Notes under the pieces: generated by a model | Told to the model about the DNA's origin: nothing | Database searches by the model: none | Seen by the model: the letters and a program-made list of their open reading frames with translations, nothing else | In this document: piece by piece, positions 27,629 through 35,946 of the stretch | Layout of the letters: each line of letters begins with the position of its first letter | Numbering within the stretch: the stretch's first letter is position 1 | Made by a program: the position numbers and the translations under genes | NCBI RefSeq assembly: GCF_024137025.1 | Contig: NZ_JAMYJR010000045.1 | Coordinates: 1-49,824 of the forward strand | Length of the DNA: 49,824 nt | Direction of reading: 5' to 3' | DNA from: Paractinoplanes aksuensis | GTDB lineage: Bacteria; Actinomycetota; Actinomycetes; Mycobacteriales; Micromonosporaceae

Positions 27629-28756
27629 GTGGCGCAGCCGCTCACGCCCGAGACCGAGACGACCCCCGGTGCCGGTGCGCCCGTGCCCCCGGCACAGGAC
27701 GCGTCCCAGCTCGAGCGGGCGATGTTCGAGGTCAAGCGGGTGATCGTCGGCCAGGACAGGATGGTCGAGCGCATGTTCGTGGCGCTGCTCGCGCGCGGCC
27801 ACTGCCTGCTCGAGGGCGTCCCCGGCGTGGCCAAGACGCTCGCCGTCGAGACGCTGGCCCGGGTGGTCGGCGGCTCGTTCTCGCGCGTCCAGTTCACCCC
27901 CGACCTGGTTCCGGCCGACATCGTCGGCACCCGCATCTACCGTCAGTCGAGCGAGAAGTTCGACGTCGAGCTGGGCCCGGTCTTCGTCAACTTCCTGCTC
28001 GCCGACGAGATCAACCGGGCCCCGGCCAAGGTGCAGTCGGCCCTGCTCGAGGTCATGGCCGAGCACCAGGTGTCGATCGGCGGGCAGACCCACGAGGTGC
28101 CCACCCCGTTCCTGGTCATGGCCACCCAGAACCCGATCGAGCAGGAGGGCGTCTACCCCCTGCCCGAGGCCCAGCGCGACCGCTTCCTCATGAAGATCCT
28201 GGTCGGCTACCCGACCGACGCCGAGGAGCGCGAGATCGTCTACCGGATGGGCGTGAGCGCGCCCGAGCCCAAGACGGTCTTCACCACCGAAGATCTGCTC
28301 GGTCTGCAGCGCCGGGCCGACCAGGTGTTCGTGCACAACGCCCTGGTCGACTACACGGTCCGGCTGGTCCTGGCCACCCGCGCCCCGGCCCAGCACGGCA
28401 TGCCCGACGTGGCCCAGCTGATCCAGTACGGGGCCAGCCCTCGCGCCTCGCTCGGCATCGTGCGCGCGACCCGGGCCCTGGCCCTGCTGCGCGGCCGCGA
28501 CTACGCGCTCCCGCAGGACGTGCAGGACATCGCGCCCGACATCCTGCGCCACCGCCTGGTGCTCAGTTACGACGCGCTGGCCGACGACATCCCGGCCGAC
28601 CACATCGTGGCCCGCATCATGCAGAGCGTCCCGCTGCCCTCGGTGGCCGCCCGCCAGGGCACCTCGCCCAACGGCACCCACCCGGCCGCCCCCGTCAGCG
28701 GCGGGCCGCAGCCGCACACCCCGCAGTCCGGTGCGGTATGGCCGGCACAGCACTAG
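27629..28756 (+). CDS. MoxR-family AAA ATPase
   Basis: 375 residues from a GTG preceded by GGAGG four bases upstream. Walker A is LLEGVPGVAKT, with the family substitution of Gly-Val-Ala-Lys; Walker B is NFLLADEINRAPAK; sensor 1 is FLVMATQNPIEQEG, and the arginine finger region is LPEAQRDRFLMK. MoxR ATPases act as chaperone-like remodellers together with VWA-domain proteins. The next genes, DUF58 and VWA, complete this conserved operon. The Pro/Ser-rich ends are low complexity. Confidence 0.95.
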   Translation: MAQPLTPETETTPGAGAPVPPAQDASQLERAMFEVKRVIVGQDRMVERMFVALLARGHCLLEGVPGVAKTLAVETLARVVGGSFSRVQFTPDLVPADIVGTRIYRQSSEKFDVELGPVFVNFLLADEINRAPAKVQSALLEVMAEHQVSIGGQTHEVPTPFLVMATQNPIEQEGVYPLPEAQRDRFLMKILVGYPTDAEEREIVYRMGVSAPEPKTVFTTEDLLGLQRRADQVFVHNALVDYTVRLVLATRAPAQHGMPDVAQLIQYGASPRASLGIVRATRALALLRGRDYALPQDVQDIAPDILRHRLVLSYDALADDIPADHIVARIMQSVPLPSVAARQGTSPNGTHPAAPVSGGPQPHTPQSGAVWPAQH

Positions 28757-29715
28757 GCGACGAGGCCGGCACGGCCCGGGCCGAGGCCGTCCTCTCCCGG
28801 CTCCAGCTGCTGGTCACCCGCAAACTCGACGGGCTGCTCCAGGGCGACTACGCGGGTCTGCTGCCCGGCCCCGGCAGCGAGGCGGGGGAGTCCCGCGAGT
28901 ACCGGCCGGGCGACGACGTGCGCCGCATGGACTGGCCGGTCACGGCCCGCACCACGCTGCCCCACGTGCGCCGTACGGTGGCCGACCGCGAGCTCGAGAC
29001 GTGGATGGCGATCGACCTGAGCGCCAGCCTCGACTTCGGCACAGCGTTGCACCTCAAGCGCGACCTGGTGCTGGCGGCCGCCACTGCGATGGCGCATTTG
29101 ACCGTACGCGGGGGAAACCGCATCGGGGCTGTCGTGGGCACCGGCTCCGGTGCTGCTTCGAAAAAACGCCGCCGATCGGCTGAGCCGCCGCCCGCCACCC
29201 CGGTCGTCCGGCTGCCCGCCCGGCCGGGCCGCAAAGAGGCCCAGGGCCTGCTGCGGGCCATCGCCGGCACCCAGATCCGCCCCGGCCGTACCGACCTCGG
29301 CGCGCTGATCGACATGCTCAACCGGCCGCCCCGCCGCCGCGGGGTGGCCGTCGTGATCTCCGACTTCATGGCGCCGGTGGACGGCTGGTCACGGCCTGTC
29401 CGCAAACTCGGCGTCCGTCACGACGTGCTGGCCATCGAGGTCGTCGACCCCCGCGAACTGGAACTGCCCGACGTCGGCGTGCTCACCCTGGCCGACCCCG
29501 AGACCGGCGAACTGCACGAGGTGCAGACGTCCGACGCCAAGCTTCGGCACCGCTACGCGGAAGCCGCGGCCGAACAGCGCGGCGCCATCGCCGGCGCCCT
29601 GCGCGCGGCCGGCGCGGCCCACCTGCGCCTGCGTACCGACACCGACTGGCTGCTGGATATAGTCCGTTTCGTGGCCGCCCAACGACACGCACGCACCCGG
29701 GGGACCACCCGATGA
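28738..29715 (+). CDS. DUF58 domain protein
   Basis: 325 residues. The ATG lies inside the MoxR gene (19-bp overlap). The DUF58 signature is SREYRPGDDVRRMDWPVTAR, followed by the degenerate VWA-like segment ETWMAIDLSASLDFGTALHL and VAVVISDFMAPVDGW. These proteins accompany MoxR ATPases and are thought to be partners or substrates of the ATPase. No membrane segment is obvious. The downstream VWA gene overlaps by 4 bp. Confidence 0.93.
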   Translation: MAGTALGDEAGTARAEAVLSRLQLLVTRKLDGLLQGDYAGLLPGPGSEAGESREYRPGDDVRRMDWPVTARTTLPHVRRTVADRELETWMAIDLSASLDFGTALHLKRDLVLAAATAMAHLTVRGGNRIGAVVGTGSGAASKKRRRSAEPPPATPVVRLPARPGRKEAQGLLRAIAGTQIRPGRTDLGALIDMLNRPPRRRGVAVVISDFMAPVDGWSRPVRKLGVRHDVLAIEVVDPRELELPDVGVLTLADPETGELHEVQTSDAKLRHRYAEAAAEQRGAIAGALRAAGAAHLRLRTDTDWLLDIVRFVAAQRHARTRGTTR

Positions 29716-30662
29716 TCCGATTCCTGGAGCCGTGGTGGCTCCTCGCCGTGCTCCCGGTGCTGGCTCTGGCCGGCCTCTACACGTGGCGGCAGTTCCGCAA
29801 ACGCACGTACGCGATGCGGTTCACCAACGTCGACCTGCTGCGCACCCTCGCCCCCAAGGGCCTGGGCTGGCGCAAACACATCTCGGCGGCGGCGTTCCTG
29901 CTGTCCCTGCTGACCCTGGGCGCGGCCCTGGCCCGCCCGTCGGTCGACAAGGAAGAGCCGCTCGAGCGGGCCACGGTGATGCTGGCCATCGACGTGTCCC
30001 TGTCGATGGAGGCCGACGACGTGGCCCCCAACCGCATCGAGGCGGCCCAGGAGGCGGCGAAGGCGTTCGTCAGCGAACTGCCACCCACGTACAACCTGGG
30101 TCTGGTGTCGTTCGCCAAGGCGGCCAACGTGCTCGTCTCGCCGACCAAGGACCGCTCCGACGTGCTCTCGGCGATCGACGGCCTGACCCTGGCCGAGGCG
30201 ACCGCCACCGGCGAGGCCGTGTTCACCTCGCTCGACGCGATCCGCTCGGTCCCCGCCGACGGGGCCGACGGCGCACCCCCGGCCCGGATCGTGCTGCTCT
30301 CCGACGGCTACCGCACGTCGGGCCGCTCGATCGAGGACGCGGCCACCGCGGCCGCCCAGGCCAATGTGCCGGTCTCGACGATCGCCTTCGGCACCGACAC
30401 GGGCGTGGTCGACATCCGGGGCGCGCTGCAGCGGGTGCCGGTCGACCGGTTGTCGTTGCAGCAGCTGGCCGAGAACACCAAGGGCTACTTCTACGAGGCG
30501 GCCTCGGTCAGCGAGCTCAAGCAGGTGTACGAGGACATGGGCAGCTCGATCGGCCACCGCGTGGAACCGCGCGAGGTCACGCAGTGGTACGCGGGGCTGG
30601 CTCTGCTGCTGGGTCTCGCTGCTGCCGGATTGTCACTGATCTGGACGTCCCGGCTGCCTTAA
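29712..30662 (+). CDS. Membrane VWA-domain protein (BatA-like)
   Basis: 316 residues. Two N-terminal membrane segments (PWWLLAVLPVLALAGLYTW, ISAAAFLLSLLTLGAALA) precede a VWA domain with the MIDAS motif DVSLSMEADD (DxSxS) and later LLSDGYRTSG. A third membrane segment ends the protein (WYAGLALLLGLAAAGLSLIW). The topology matches BatA of aerotolerance-type operons, where the VWA protein works with MoxR and DUF58. The ATG overlaps the DUF58 stop (ATGA). Confidence 0.93.
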   Translation: MIRFLEPWWLLAVLPVLALAGLYTWRQFRKRTYAMRFTNVDLLRTLAPKGLGWRKHISAAAFLLSLLTLGAALARPSVDKEEPLERATVMLAIDVSLSMEADDVAPNRIEAAQEAAKAFVSELPPTYNLGLVSFAKAANVLVSPTKDRSDVLSAIDGLTLAEATATGEAVFTSLDAIRSVPADGADGAPPARIVLLSDGYRTSGRSIEDAATAAAQANVPVSTIAFGTDTGVVDIRGALQRVPVDRLSLQQLAENTKGYFYEAASVSELKQVYEDMGSSIGHRVEPREVTQWYAGLALLLGLAAAGLSLIWTSRLP

Positions 30663-30745
30663 GGGGTGCTGTGCGCGAGGACGAACAGGACGACGACGTA
30701 GACGGCGGCGACCGTGAAGGTCAGGGGCGCGATGAGGTTCTTCAT
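30659..30745 (-). CDS. Candidate 28-residue membrane peptide
   Basis: An ATG-led frame of 28 codons reading MKNLIAPLTF, then a hydrophobic stretch TVAAVYVVVLFVLAH and STP before TAA. Nearly every codon ends in G or C, which is the coding signature of this genome, and a GGAAGAAG motif lies about 10 bp before the ATG. It would span the membrane once. It is convergent with the VWA gene and overlaps its end by 4 bp. No homologue is recognised by eye. Confidence 0.45.
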   Translation of the reverse strand: MKNLIAPLTFTVAAVYVVVLFVLAHSTP

Positions 30746-30920
30746 CGGACGACTTCTTCCGCTGGGTGACTGGCGTTTTCAGCGCACGTCACGTCGCGGC
30801 CGGAACCCACGCATCGGCGTCGCGGCGCACACGACTGAGACCCCTTGGACCCGGGGAGATGATGCGGGGTTGATCGATGTCAGCGGTCAGACCGGCTGAC
30901 GGGCGGCCCGGCCACGACTA

Positions 30921-30953
30921 GGAGGATCGCTATCTCGCACAGCGATCACCTCC
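30921..30953. other. Inverted repeat containing an SD-like sequence
   Basis: GGAGGATCGCT (30921-30931) pairs with AGCGAT and CCTCC (30941-30953), leaving a two-base bulge and a 9-nt loop. On the minus strand GGAGG precedes a 17-codon GTG frame by eight bases. It lies in the 260-bp gap between the small membrane peptide and the DUF1023 gene; I see nothing else there. Confidence 0.35.
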
Positions 30954-31005
30954 AACAAGTCGTACGGCGTCAGGACCGCCCGGAACTGTACCCCTTAAGC
31001 CGCGC

Positions 31006-31944
31006 CTAAGAAACGCGGCCTGGCCCGTCGTGTCGAGGACCACCCGACAGGACGACCCCGGCCACCGCCCGAAGGGTCGAACTACCCGGCACAAGATAGA
31101 AGTCATGCCCGGCCACACCGTCGGTAGGCAGCGCGTACGCCCCGAATTCCGGCGACGTGGGCTTGCGCCCCAGCCCCAGCCCGAACACCCGCACCGACGG
31201 AATCCGGCGGATCCAGTCGGTCGGAGCGAGCGCCGACCAGACCCGCGCGCCCCCGATCTGGTCGGCCCGGTCGACCCCCATGCCCGGCGCGCCCAGAGTG
31301 ACCACATCGGACACCTCAGGAAGGTTCTTGGCGGCCAGCCCGGCGACGATCGAGCCGTAGCTGTGCCCGACGAGGGTGACGGCCTTCCCCGGCAGCAGAT
31401 CACGCACGAAGGCGCTGAGAGTGGCGGCGCCGTCCCGGGCCCGCCCCTCGGTGGCGGCGGCCAGCCCGATCCCCTCCGGCGGGTCGTACCCGAGCCAGGC
31501 GATGACGGCGGTGTGAGGGTCACGCTTGGCCAGCAGATCATGCAGGGCCCGAGCCTGGACGCCCGGAGCGCGCCGGGGGACGCCGCCCAGCCCCCGGTCG
31601 AAGTCGGCCAGCGTGGTGTCCACACCCGGGATCAGGATGGCGACGCGGGTGGCGGTGGCGAGGTCACCCAGGACCTCGGCGGCCCGCCCGTCCCCGGCCG
31701 GATCGAAGAAGAGGAAGTGCCGCCCCGCCCCCGCCCAGGTGGCATAGGGGCAGCCGGCCGCGAGCATATCCACAGCGGACCGACGGTAAGCGTCAGCGAA
31801 GACGGCCCTGCTTGTAGCCAACGCAAGCCGCGGCCGAACGGAAGCCGCCGGCGCGCTTGCGGTGCTATGCCCGGCACGAGCCGGAACGGGCAACGTGACG
31901 GCGAGCAGACTGGTCAGAACGAGGGCAAGCGGCAGGATTCGCAT
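31006..31944 (-). CDS. Secreted DUF1023 alpha/beta hydrolase
   Basis: 312 residues. A signal peptide (LPLALVLTSLLAVTLPVPARAG) is followed by an alpha/beta-hydrolase core of the actinobacterial DUF1023 type: RVAILIPGVDTTLADFDRGL, VIAWLGYDPPEG, the nucleophile elbow VTLVGHSYGSIVAG, and VVTLGAPGMGVDRA. The final catalytic His is probably in GVAGHDFYLVPGSS. The substrate is unknown. It is monocistronic; the upstream gap contains a tRNA-like remnant. Confidence 0.88.
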   Translation of the reverse strand: MRILPLALVLTSLLAVTLPVPARAGHSTASAPAASVRPRLALATSRAVFADAYRRSAVDMLAAGCPYATWAGAGRHFLFFDPAGDGRAAEVLGDLATATRVAILIPGVDTTLADFDRGLGGVPRRAPGVQARALHDLLAKRDPHTAVIAWLGYDPPEGIGLAAATEGRARDGAATLSAFVRDLLPGKAVTLVGHSYGSIVAGLAAKNLPEVSDVVTLGAPGMGVDRADQIGGARVWSALAPTDWIRRIPSVRVFGLGLGRKPTSPEFGAYALPTDGVAGHDFYLVPGSSTLRAVAGVVLSGGPRHDGPGRVS

Positions 31945-32093
31945 GGCCCGCAGCGTCCGACCGAGACACCCCCCGAATCGTCACCCCACAGACCGCATTC
32001 GACAGTGCTACCCAGGTACGACTCGGGCGTGACCGGCCGTCGCCTCCGCCAACCAACAGAGGCCATTCTTGTCGATCGACACGTCCCTTGACC

Positions 32094-32147
32094 TGGTGGG
32101 GCAAAACAGGGATCGAACTGGTGACCTCTCCAGGGCCGTAAGCCCTG
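32094..32147 (-). other. tRNA 3'-half remnant (Val-TAC-like)
   Basis: The minus strand reads CAGGG-CTTACGG-CCCTG, a 5-bp stem with a 7-nt loop and anticodon TAC. It is followed by AGAGGTCAC, a T-loop TTCGATC, TTGCCCC and ACCA. The T stem has two mismatches and no D arm can be drawn upstream, so this is not a working tRNA. A 3' tRNA fragment ending in CCA is typical of an integration (att) site. Confidence 0.5.
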
Positions 32148-32169
32148 CTCGCCGCAGGCAACTTGGACG

Positions 32170-32877
32170 TCACCCCATGACAAGCGCGACCACCACGTTG
32201 CCGACCGTGCCGAGGACAACACCACCTCCAAAGGTCCAAAAGGCGGTCCGGTTTCCTGAGCGGCGCAGCCCGTCGATCTGGCGATTGTGTTCGACGGTCA
32301 GCTTTCGGATCTCGCTTTGTAGTCGCGCCTCGGTTTCAGACCCGAGTAGCTTCGCGATCCTCTTCGCATCGTCCTCGTGGAGACTCGCGGTCGCCTTGGC
32401 AGCATCGGCACGGGCTACGAGGTCTTTGACTTCCGTCTCGAACGCTTCCGCCTTTGCACTGACCTGCCGGAGCCGCTTCACGGTAGCCGAGAGCGCCTCA
32501 GACACCTCGGCCAGTTCCTCTTCCAAAGACGGCTTGGGTGCAGGCAAGGATTTGCCGACAGAGTTGACGGCCTGGGCGGCGGCCCTGTCGAACGCGTCGC
32601 GAGACCGCGCCGTCGCACGGTCTGCGCGAACAGTCAGTCTGCGTGCGAACGCATCCAAGATGAGGCTGATGCCGGTGGCGGCGATGGCGATCGTTGCAAC
32701 CCAGTCCACCGATCCAACGGAAGGCTCGTCGGACGTGACGATGTTGATGACGACCGCCGAAACCATCGCGCCCACAACCGCTGCAACGATGAAGACCGGA
32801 GAGCGCCATCGCGGTGGCCTGGAGAGGGCCTCATCAGGAAGTTCCTCGGTCACCGGCAGGTCGTCGTTAGTGGACAC
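32170..32877 (-). CDS. Orphan membrane coiled-coil protein
   Basis: 235 residues from a GTG. Two N-terminal membrane segments (PVFIVAAVVGAMVSAVVINI, WVATIAIAATGISLILDAF) are followed by about 120 helical, charged residues forming a likely coiled coil (SLEEELAEVSEALSATVKRL, KAEAFETEVKDLVARADAAK) and a C-terminal membrane segment (FWTFGGGVVLGTVGNVVVAL). No family is recognised. Its GC content and third-codon GC are clearly lower than those of neighbours, and its stop abuts the tRNA-like remnant, both of which suggest acquisition by transfer. Confidence 0.75.
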   Translation of the reverse strand: MSTNDDLPVTEELPDEALSRPPRWRSPVFIVAAVVGAMVSAVVINIVTSDEPSVGSVDWVATIAIAATGISLILDAFARRLTVRADRATARSRDAFDRAAAQAVNSVGKSLPAPKPSLEEELAEVSEALSATVKRLRQVSAKAEAFETEVKDLVARADAAKATASLHEDDAKRIAKLLGSETEARLQSEIRKLTVEHNRQIDGLRRSGNRTAFWTFGGGVVLGTVGNVVVALVMG

Positions 32878-32995
32878 GGCAGCACTCTACGGCGATCGAT
32901 CTCTTGCAGCTCTGCGAAATGCGATACAAGCGCACGGCCCGCGCTCTGAGCTCATCGGGATACTTCTTCGGTGCGCCCGCGGATACTTTCTGCCC

Positions 32996-33087
32996 CATGA
33001 TCAGTCGATCATGTTTGGGAATGATCTTCCCCGGGTTCCGTGGAGCCGGGGAAGATCAGAAGCTCCACCAAACCGGGGAAGCTCACC
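32996..33087. repeat. Cluster of palindromes in low-GC non-coding DNA
   Basis: The 310-bp gap 32878-33187 has no supported gene. It holds CATGATCAGTCGATCATG (32996-33013, perfect 7-bp arms) and a perfect 13-bp hairpin (TGATCTTCCCCGG 33022-33034 with CCGGGGAAGATCA 33046-33058). A further half-site CCGGGGAAGCTCA lies at 33073-33085. These could be operators, a recombination site, or a terminator of the two-component operon. Confidence 0.7.
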
Positions 33088-33187
33088 TTCGGCCTAGAGG
33101 AATGCCCTTGCAGGTGTTGTATCAGTGGATCAATCGGTGGCCTTTACGTTCATATTGACGTCGTCGTCAGGTCGCTGTCGTGATTTG

Positions 33188-33838
33188 TCATCCCGGGGTG
33201 ACGAGGCCTGTTTCGTAGGCGAAGACGACTGCTTGGGCTCGGTCGCGTAGGCCGAGCTTGGCCAGGATGCGGCCGATGTGGGTTTTGACTGTCTGTTCGG
33301 CTACTACCAGGTCTTCGGCGATTTCCTGGTTGGAGCGGCCTCGGGCGATCAGGCGCAGCACGTCGGTCTCGCGGGGGGTGAGGGCGTTGAGGGCGGCCGG
33401 GCGGGGGCGGTCGGCCAGGGGGCGGGCGGCGAACTCGGCGATCAGGCGGCGGGTCACCGAGGGGGCCAGCAGGGCCTCGCCGGCGGCGACGATGCGGACG
33501 GCGTTGATCAGGTCGGCGGCGGGGGCGTCCTTCAGCAGGAAGCCGCTGGCGCCGGCGCGCAGGGCCGCGTACACGTAGTCGTCCAGGTCGAAGGTGGTCA
33601 GGATCAGGACCTTGGGGCCGTCGTTCTGGTTGAGGCGGCGGGTTGCCTCGAGGCCGTCCATGACCGGCATGCGTACGTCCATCAGGACCACGTCGGGGCG
33701 GAGTTCGCGGGACTGGGTCACGGCGGCGGCGCCGTCGGCCGCGTCGCCCACGACCAGCATGTCGGGTTGGGCGGCCAGCAGCGCGCCGAAGCCCTGGCGG
33801 ACCATGGCCTGGTCGTCGGCGATCAGGATCTTGATCAC
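33188..33838 (-). CDS. NarL/LuxR-type response regulator
   Basis: 216 residues from a GTG overlapping the kinase stop (GTGA). Receiver domain: ILIADDQAMVRQGFGALLAA (acidic pair), phospho-acceptor Asp in VVLMDVRMPVMDGLE (about 54), Thr in LILTTFD, Lys in GFLLKDAP. The C-terminal LuxR helix-turn-helix reads LTPRETDVLRLIARGRSNQE followed by IAEDLVVAEQTVKTHIGRIL. It is the partner of the kinase directly upstream. The target genes are unknown. Confidence 0.95.
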   Translation of the reverse strand: MIKILIADDQAMVRQGFGALLAAQPDMLVVGDAADGAAAVTQSRELRPDVVLMDVRMPVMDGLEATRRLNQNDGPKVLILTTFDLDDYVYAALRAGASGFLLKDAPAADLINAVRIVAAGEALLAPSVTRRLIAEFAARPLADRPRPAALNALTPRETDVLRLIARGRSNQEIAEDLVVAEQTVKTHIGRILAKLGLRDRAQAVVFAYETGLVTPG

Positions 33839-35127
33839 TGGCTCTCTCCCCAGGGCAGTTTCGCCCACACGACGAAGTGGTCGTCCTCGGGGGCGGCGAA
33901 CAATGTGCCACCCAGCAGTTCGGCGCGCTCGCGCATGCCGGCCAGGCCGTGGCCCTGGCTCGGGCCGGTGGGCGCGGGGGCGGCCAGCTCGTTGCGCACG
34001 GTCAGCTCGAGACGGTCGTCGAAGCCTCGGGCCTCGATGGTCACGGGCCGGCCGGGCGCGTGACGGGCCGCGTTGGCCAGGGCCTCCTGAACGATGCGGT
34101 ACGTCGCGAGCCCCGCCGCCGCCCCACCCAGGGTGGGCAGCCTAGGGGAATCGCCGCCGGAATGGATTTCGTTGTCCACAGCCGGATCGGAGGCGAGCGC
34201 GTTGTCCACAGGCCGGGGCAGACCGGTTGCGGTGTAGGCGACATCCACCCCCGCGGCCCGGGCCGTTGTGATCAAGCCTTCGACCTCGGCGAAGCCGGGC
34301 TGGGGAGCGCGTGGCACCTCGTCCTGCTCGGCGCGGAGCACGCCCAGCAGGCGGCGCATGTCGGTCAGGGCCTCGCGGGCCGCGTCGGCGATCGTCGCCA
34401 GCTCTTCCTTGGCCGGGTCGGACAATTCGCCCACGCGGTAGGGGGCGGTCTCGGCTCGGACGGCGATCATCGACATGTGGTGGGCGACCACGTCGTGCAT
34501 CTCGCGGGCGATGCGCGTCCGTTCCTCCAGCACCGCGCGCCGGGCCCGCTCTAGCTCGGTGAGTTCCTCACTGCGGGCGAGCAGGTCTTTCGTACGGCGG
34601 CGGCGCGAGACGATGTCGCCGAGCGCGGCGATCGCCACGAGCAGGATCGCCGCCCCCCAGGCGTTCGCGTACGGGGCGTACACGAAAACGGGGATCAGAC
34701 TCAGGGCGGTGGCCCAGATGGTCAGGGCGGCGTCCTCGACCACGGCCAGGCGGCCCAGCACGAGCAGGAAGCCGAGGATCTGGACCGTGTTCCAGGGCCA
34801 CGACTCTTTCGGCCCGGCTTGCAGGCTGCCCAGGAAGAGCATCAGGAACGCCAGGCGCCAGGCGAGCACGGGGCGACGTAGAGTGACGACGACCGGCAGG
34901 GCCGAGCCGACTGAGATGAGCACCACCCAGAACGGGTCGAGGTTCCGGGTCTCGGTCAGGTGGACGCCGACGGCGAGGCCCAGACCGGCCAGGGCCAGCA
35001 GTCCCAGCGGCATCACATAGATCCAGATGCGCGCCCGTGGGGCCGGGCGGACAGTTTCCCGCGACCACGACAGGCGGCGTAGCGGCCCCGTGGCATTGCG
35101 CCGGGTCACCGGGCCGATAGTCTCCAC
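33835..35127 (-). CDS. NarL-family sensor histidine kinase with linker insertion
   Basis: 430 residues. About five membrane helices (for example WIYVMPLGLLALAGLGLAVG) are followed by a HisKA_3 domain with RTRIAREMHDVVAHHMSMIA (phospho-acceptor His) and a HATPase region (YRIVQEALANAARHAPGRPV, GHGLAGMRERAELLGG). Between TGLPRPV and the ATPase N-box lies about 28 residues not usual for the family, containing VDN twice. The insertion carries two DnaA-box sequences. It is the first gene of the two-component operon, divergent from fabG with 88 bp between starts. Confidence 0.93.
   Translation of the reverse strand: METIGPVTRRNATGPLRRLSWSRETVRPAPRARIWIYVMPLGLLALAGLGLAVGVHLTETRNLDPFWVVLISVGSALPVVVTLRRPVLAWRLAFLMLFLGSLQAGPKESWPWNTVQILGFLLVLGRLAVVEDAALTIWATALSLIPVFVYAPYANAWGAAILLVAIAALGDIVSRRRRTKDLLARSEELTELERARRAVLEERTRIAREMHDVVAHHMSMIAVRAETAPYRVGELSDPAKEELATIADAAREALTDMRRLLGVLRAEQDEVPRAPQPGFAEVEGLITTARAAGVDVAYTATGLPRPVDNALASDPAVDNEIHSGGDSPRLPTLGGAAAGLATYRIVQEALANAARHAPGRPVTIEARGFDDRLELTVRNELAAPAPTGPSQGHGLAGMRERAELLGGTLFAAPEDDHFVVWAKLPWGESQ
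34172..34210 (+). other. Two DnaA boxes inside the histidine kinase gene
   Basis: TTGTCCACA occurs at 34172-34180 and 34202-34210, in the same orientation and exactly 30 bp apart. Both are perfect copies of the preferred Streptomyces DnaA box. They encode the two VDN tripeptides of the kinase linker insertion. Confidence 0.6.
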
Positions 35128-35215
35128 TCCGGCAGGTTACGGCGCTGCGCACCGCGCCGTCGTGCCCCCGCGGTGCCATCCGGCACCCCCTACCTGGGTA
35201 TGAGGAGCGAAGGTC

Positions 35216-35920
35216 GTGGCTCGCACGGTACTGGTGACAGGCGGCAATCGGGGCATCGGCCTCGCCATCGCGCAGGCGTTCGCCGAGCAAGGCGACCGGG
35301 TCGCGGTCACGCACCGGGGCAGCGGGGCGCCCGAGGGGCTGTACGGCGTGCAGTGCGACATCACCGACCCGGCCCAGGTCGACGCCGCGTTCACCCAGAT
35401 CGAGAAGGAGCTGGGCCCGGTCGAGGTGCTCGTGGCCAACGCCGGCATCACCGACGACACGCTGCTGCTGCGCATGAGCGAGGAGCAGTTCGAGCGGGTC
35501 GTCGACACGAACCTGAAGGGCTCGTTCCGGGTCGCCAAGCGGGCCAGTTCGAAGATGCTGCGGGCCAAGTGGGGCCGGATCATCTTCATCTCGTCGGTGG
35601 TCGGGCTGTACGGCGGTCCCGGTCAGGTGAACTATGCGGCGAGCAAGGCCGGTCTGGTCGGCATGGCCCGCAGCATCGCCCGCGAGCTGGGCACCCGGAA
35701 CATCACGGCCAACGTCGTGGCCCCGGGCTTCATCGACACCGAGATGACCCAGGTGCTCTCGGACGACCGGCGGGCCGAGATCATCAAGGCCGTGCCGGCG
35801 GGGCGACTGGCCACGGTCGACGAGGTCGCGGGGGCCGTCACGTTCCTGGCCGGGGACACGGCCGGCTACATCAACGGCGCGGTCATCCCCGTTGACGGCG
35901 GTCTCGGCATGGGCCACTGA
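35216..35920 (+). CDS. fabG: 3-oxoacyl-ACP reductase FabG
   Basis: 234 residues from a GTG with GAGGAGCGAAGG upstream. It performs the first, NADPH-dependent reduction of fatty-acid elongation. SDR motifs are complete: TGGNRGIG, NAGIT, the catalytic Ser in IFISSVVG, and YAASK. The order fabG-fabI-ferrochelatase is the mycobacterial mabA-inhA-hemH arrangement. FabI follows after 26 bp, so the two reductases are probably cotranscribed. Confidence 0.95.
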   Translation: MARTVLVTGGNRGIGLAIAQAFAEQGDRVAVTHRGSGAPEGLYGVQCDITDPAQVDAAFTQIEKELGPVEVLVANAGITDDTLLLRMSEEQFERVVDTNLKGSFRVAKRASSKMLRAKWGRIIFISSVVGLYGGPGQVNYAASKAGLVGMARSIARELGTRNITANVVAPGFIDTEMTQVLSDDRRAEIIKAVPAGRLATVDEVAGAVTFLAGDTAGYINGAVIPVDGGLGMGH

Positions 35921-35946
35921 GAAAAATATCTAAGGAGTAACAGAGC

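Noticed and set aside
31764..31774. Additional DnaA box (ATATCCACA)
   Set aside because: First base differs from consensus and it lies alone within the hydrolase coding region.
32094..32180. Complete tRNA-Val gene on the minus strand
   Set aside because: The anticodon loop and CCA end are good, but no D arm can be formed and the T stem has two mismatches, so only a remnant is called.
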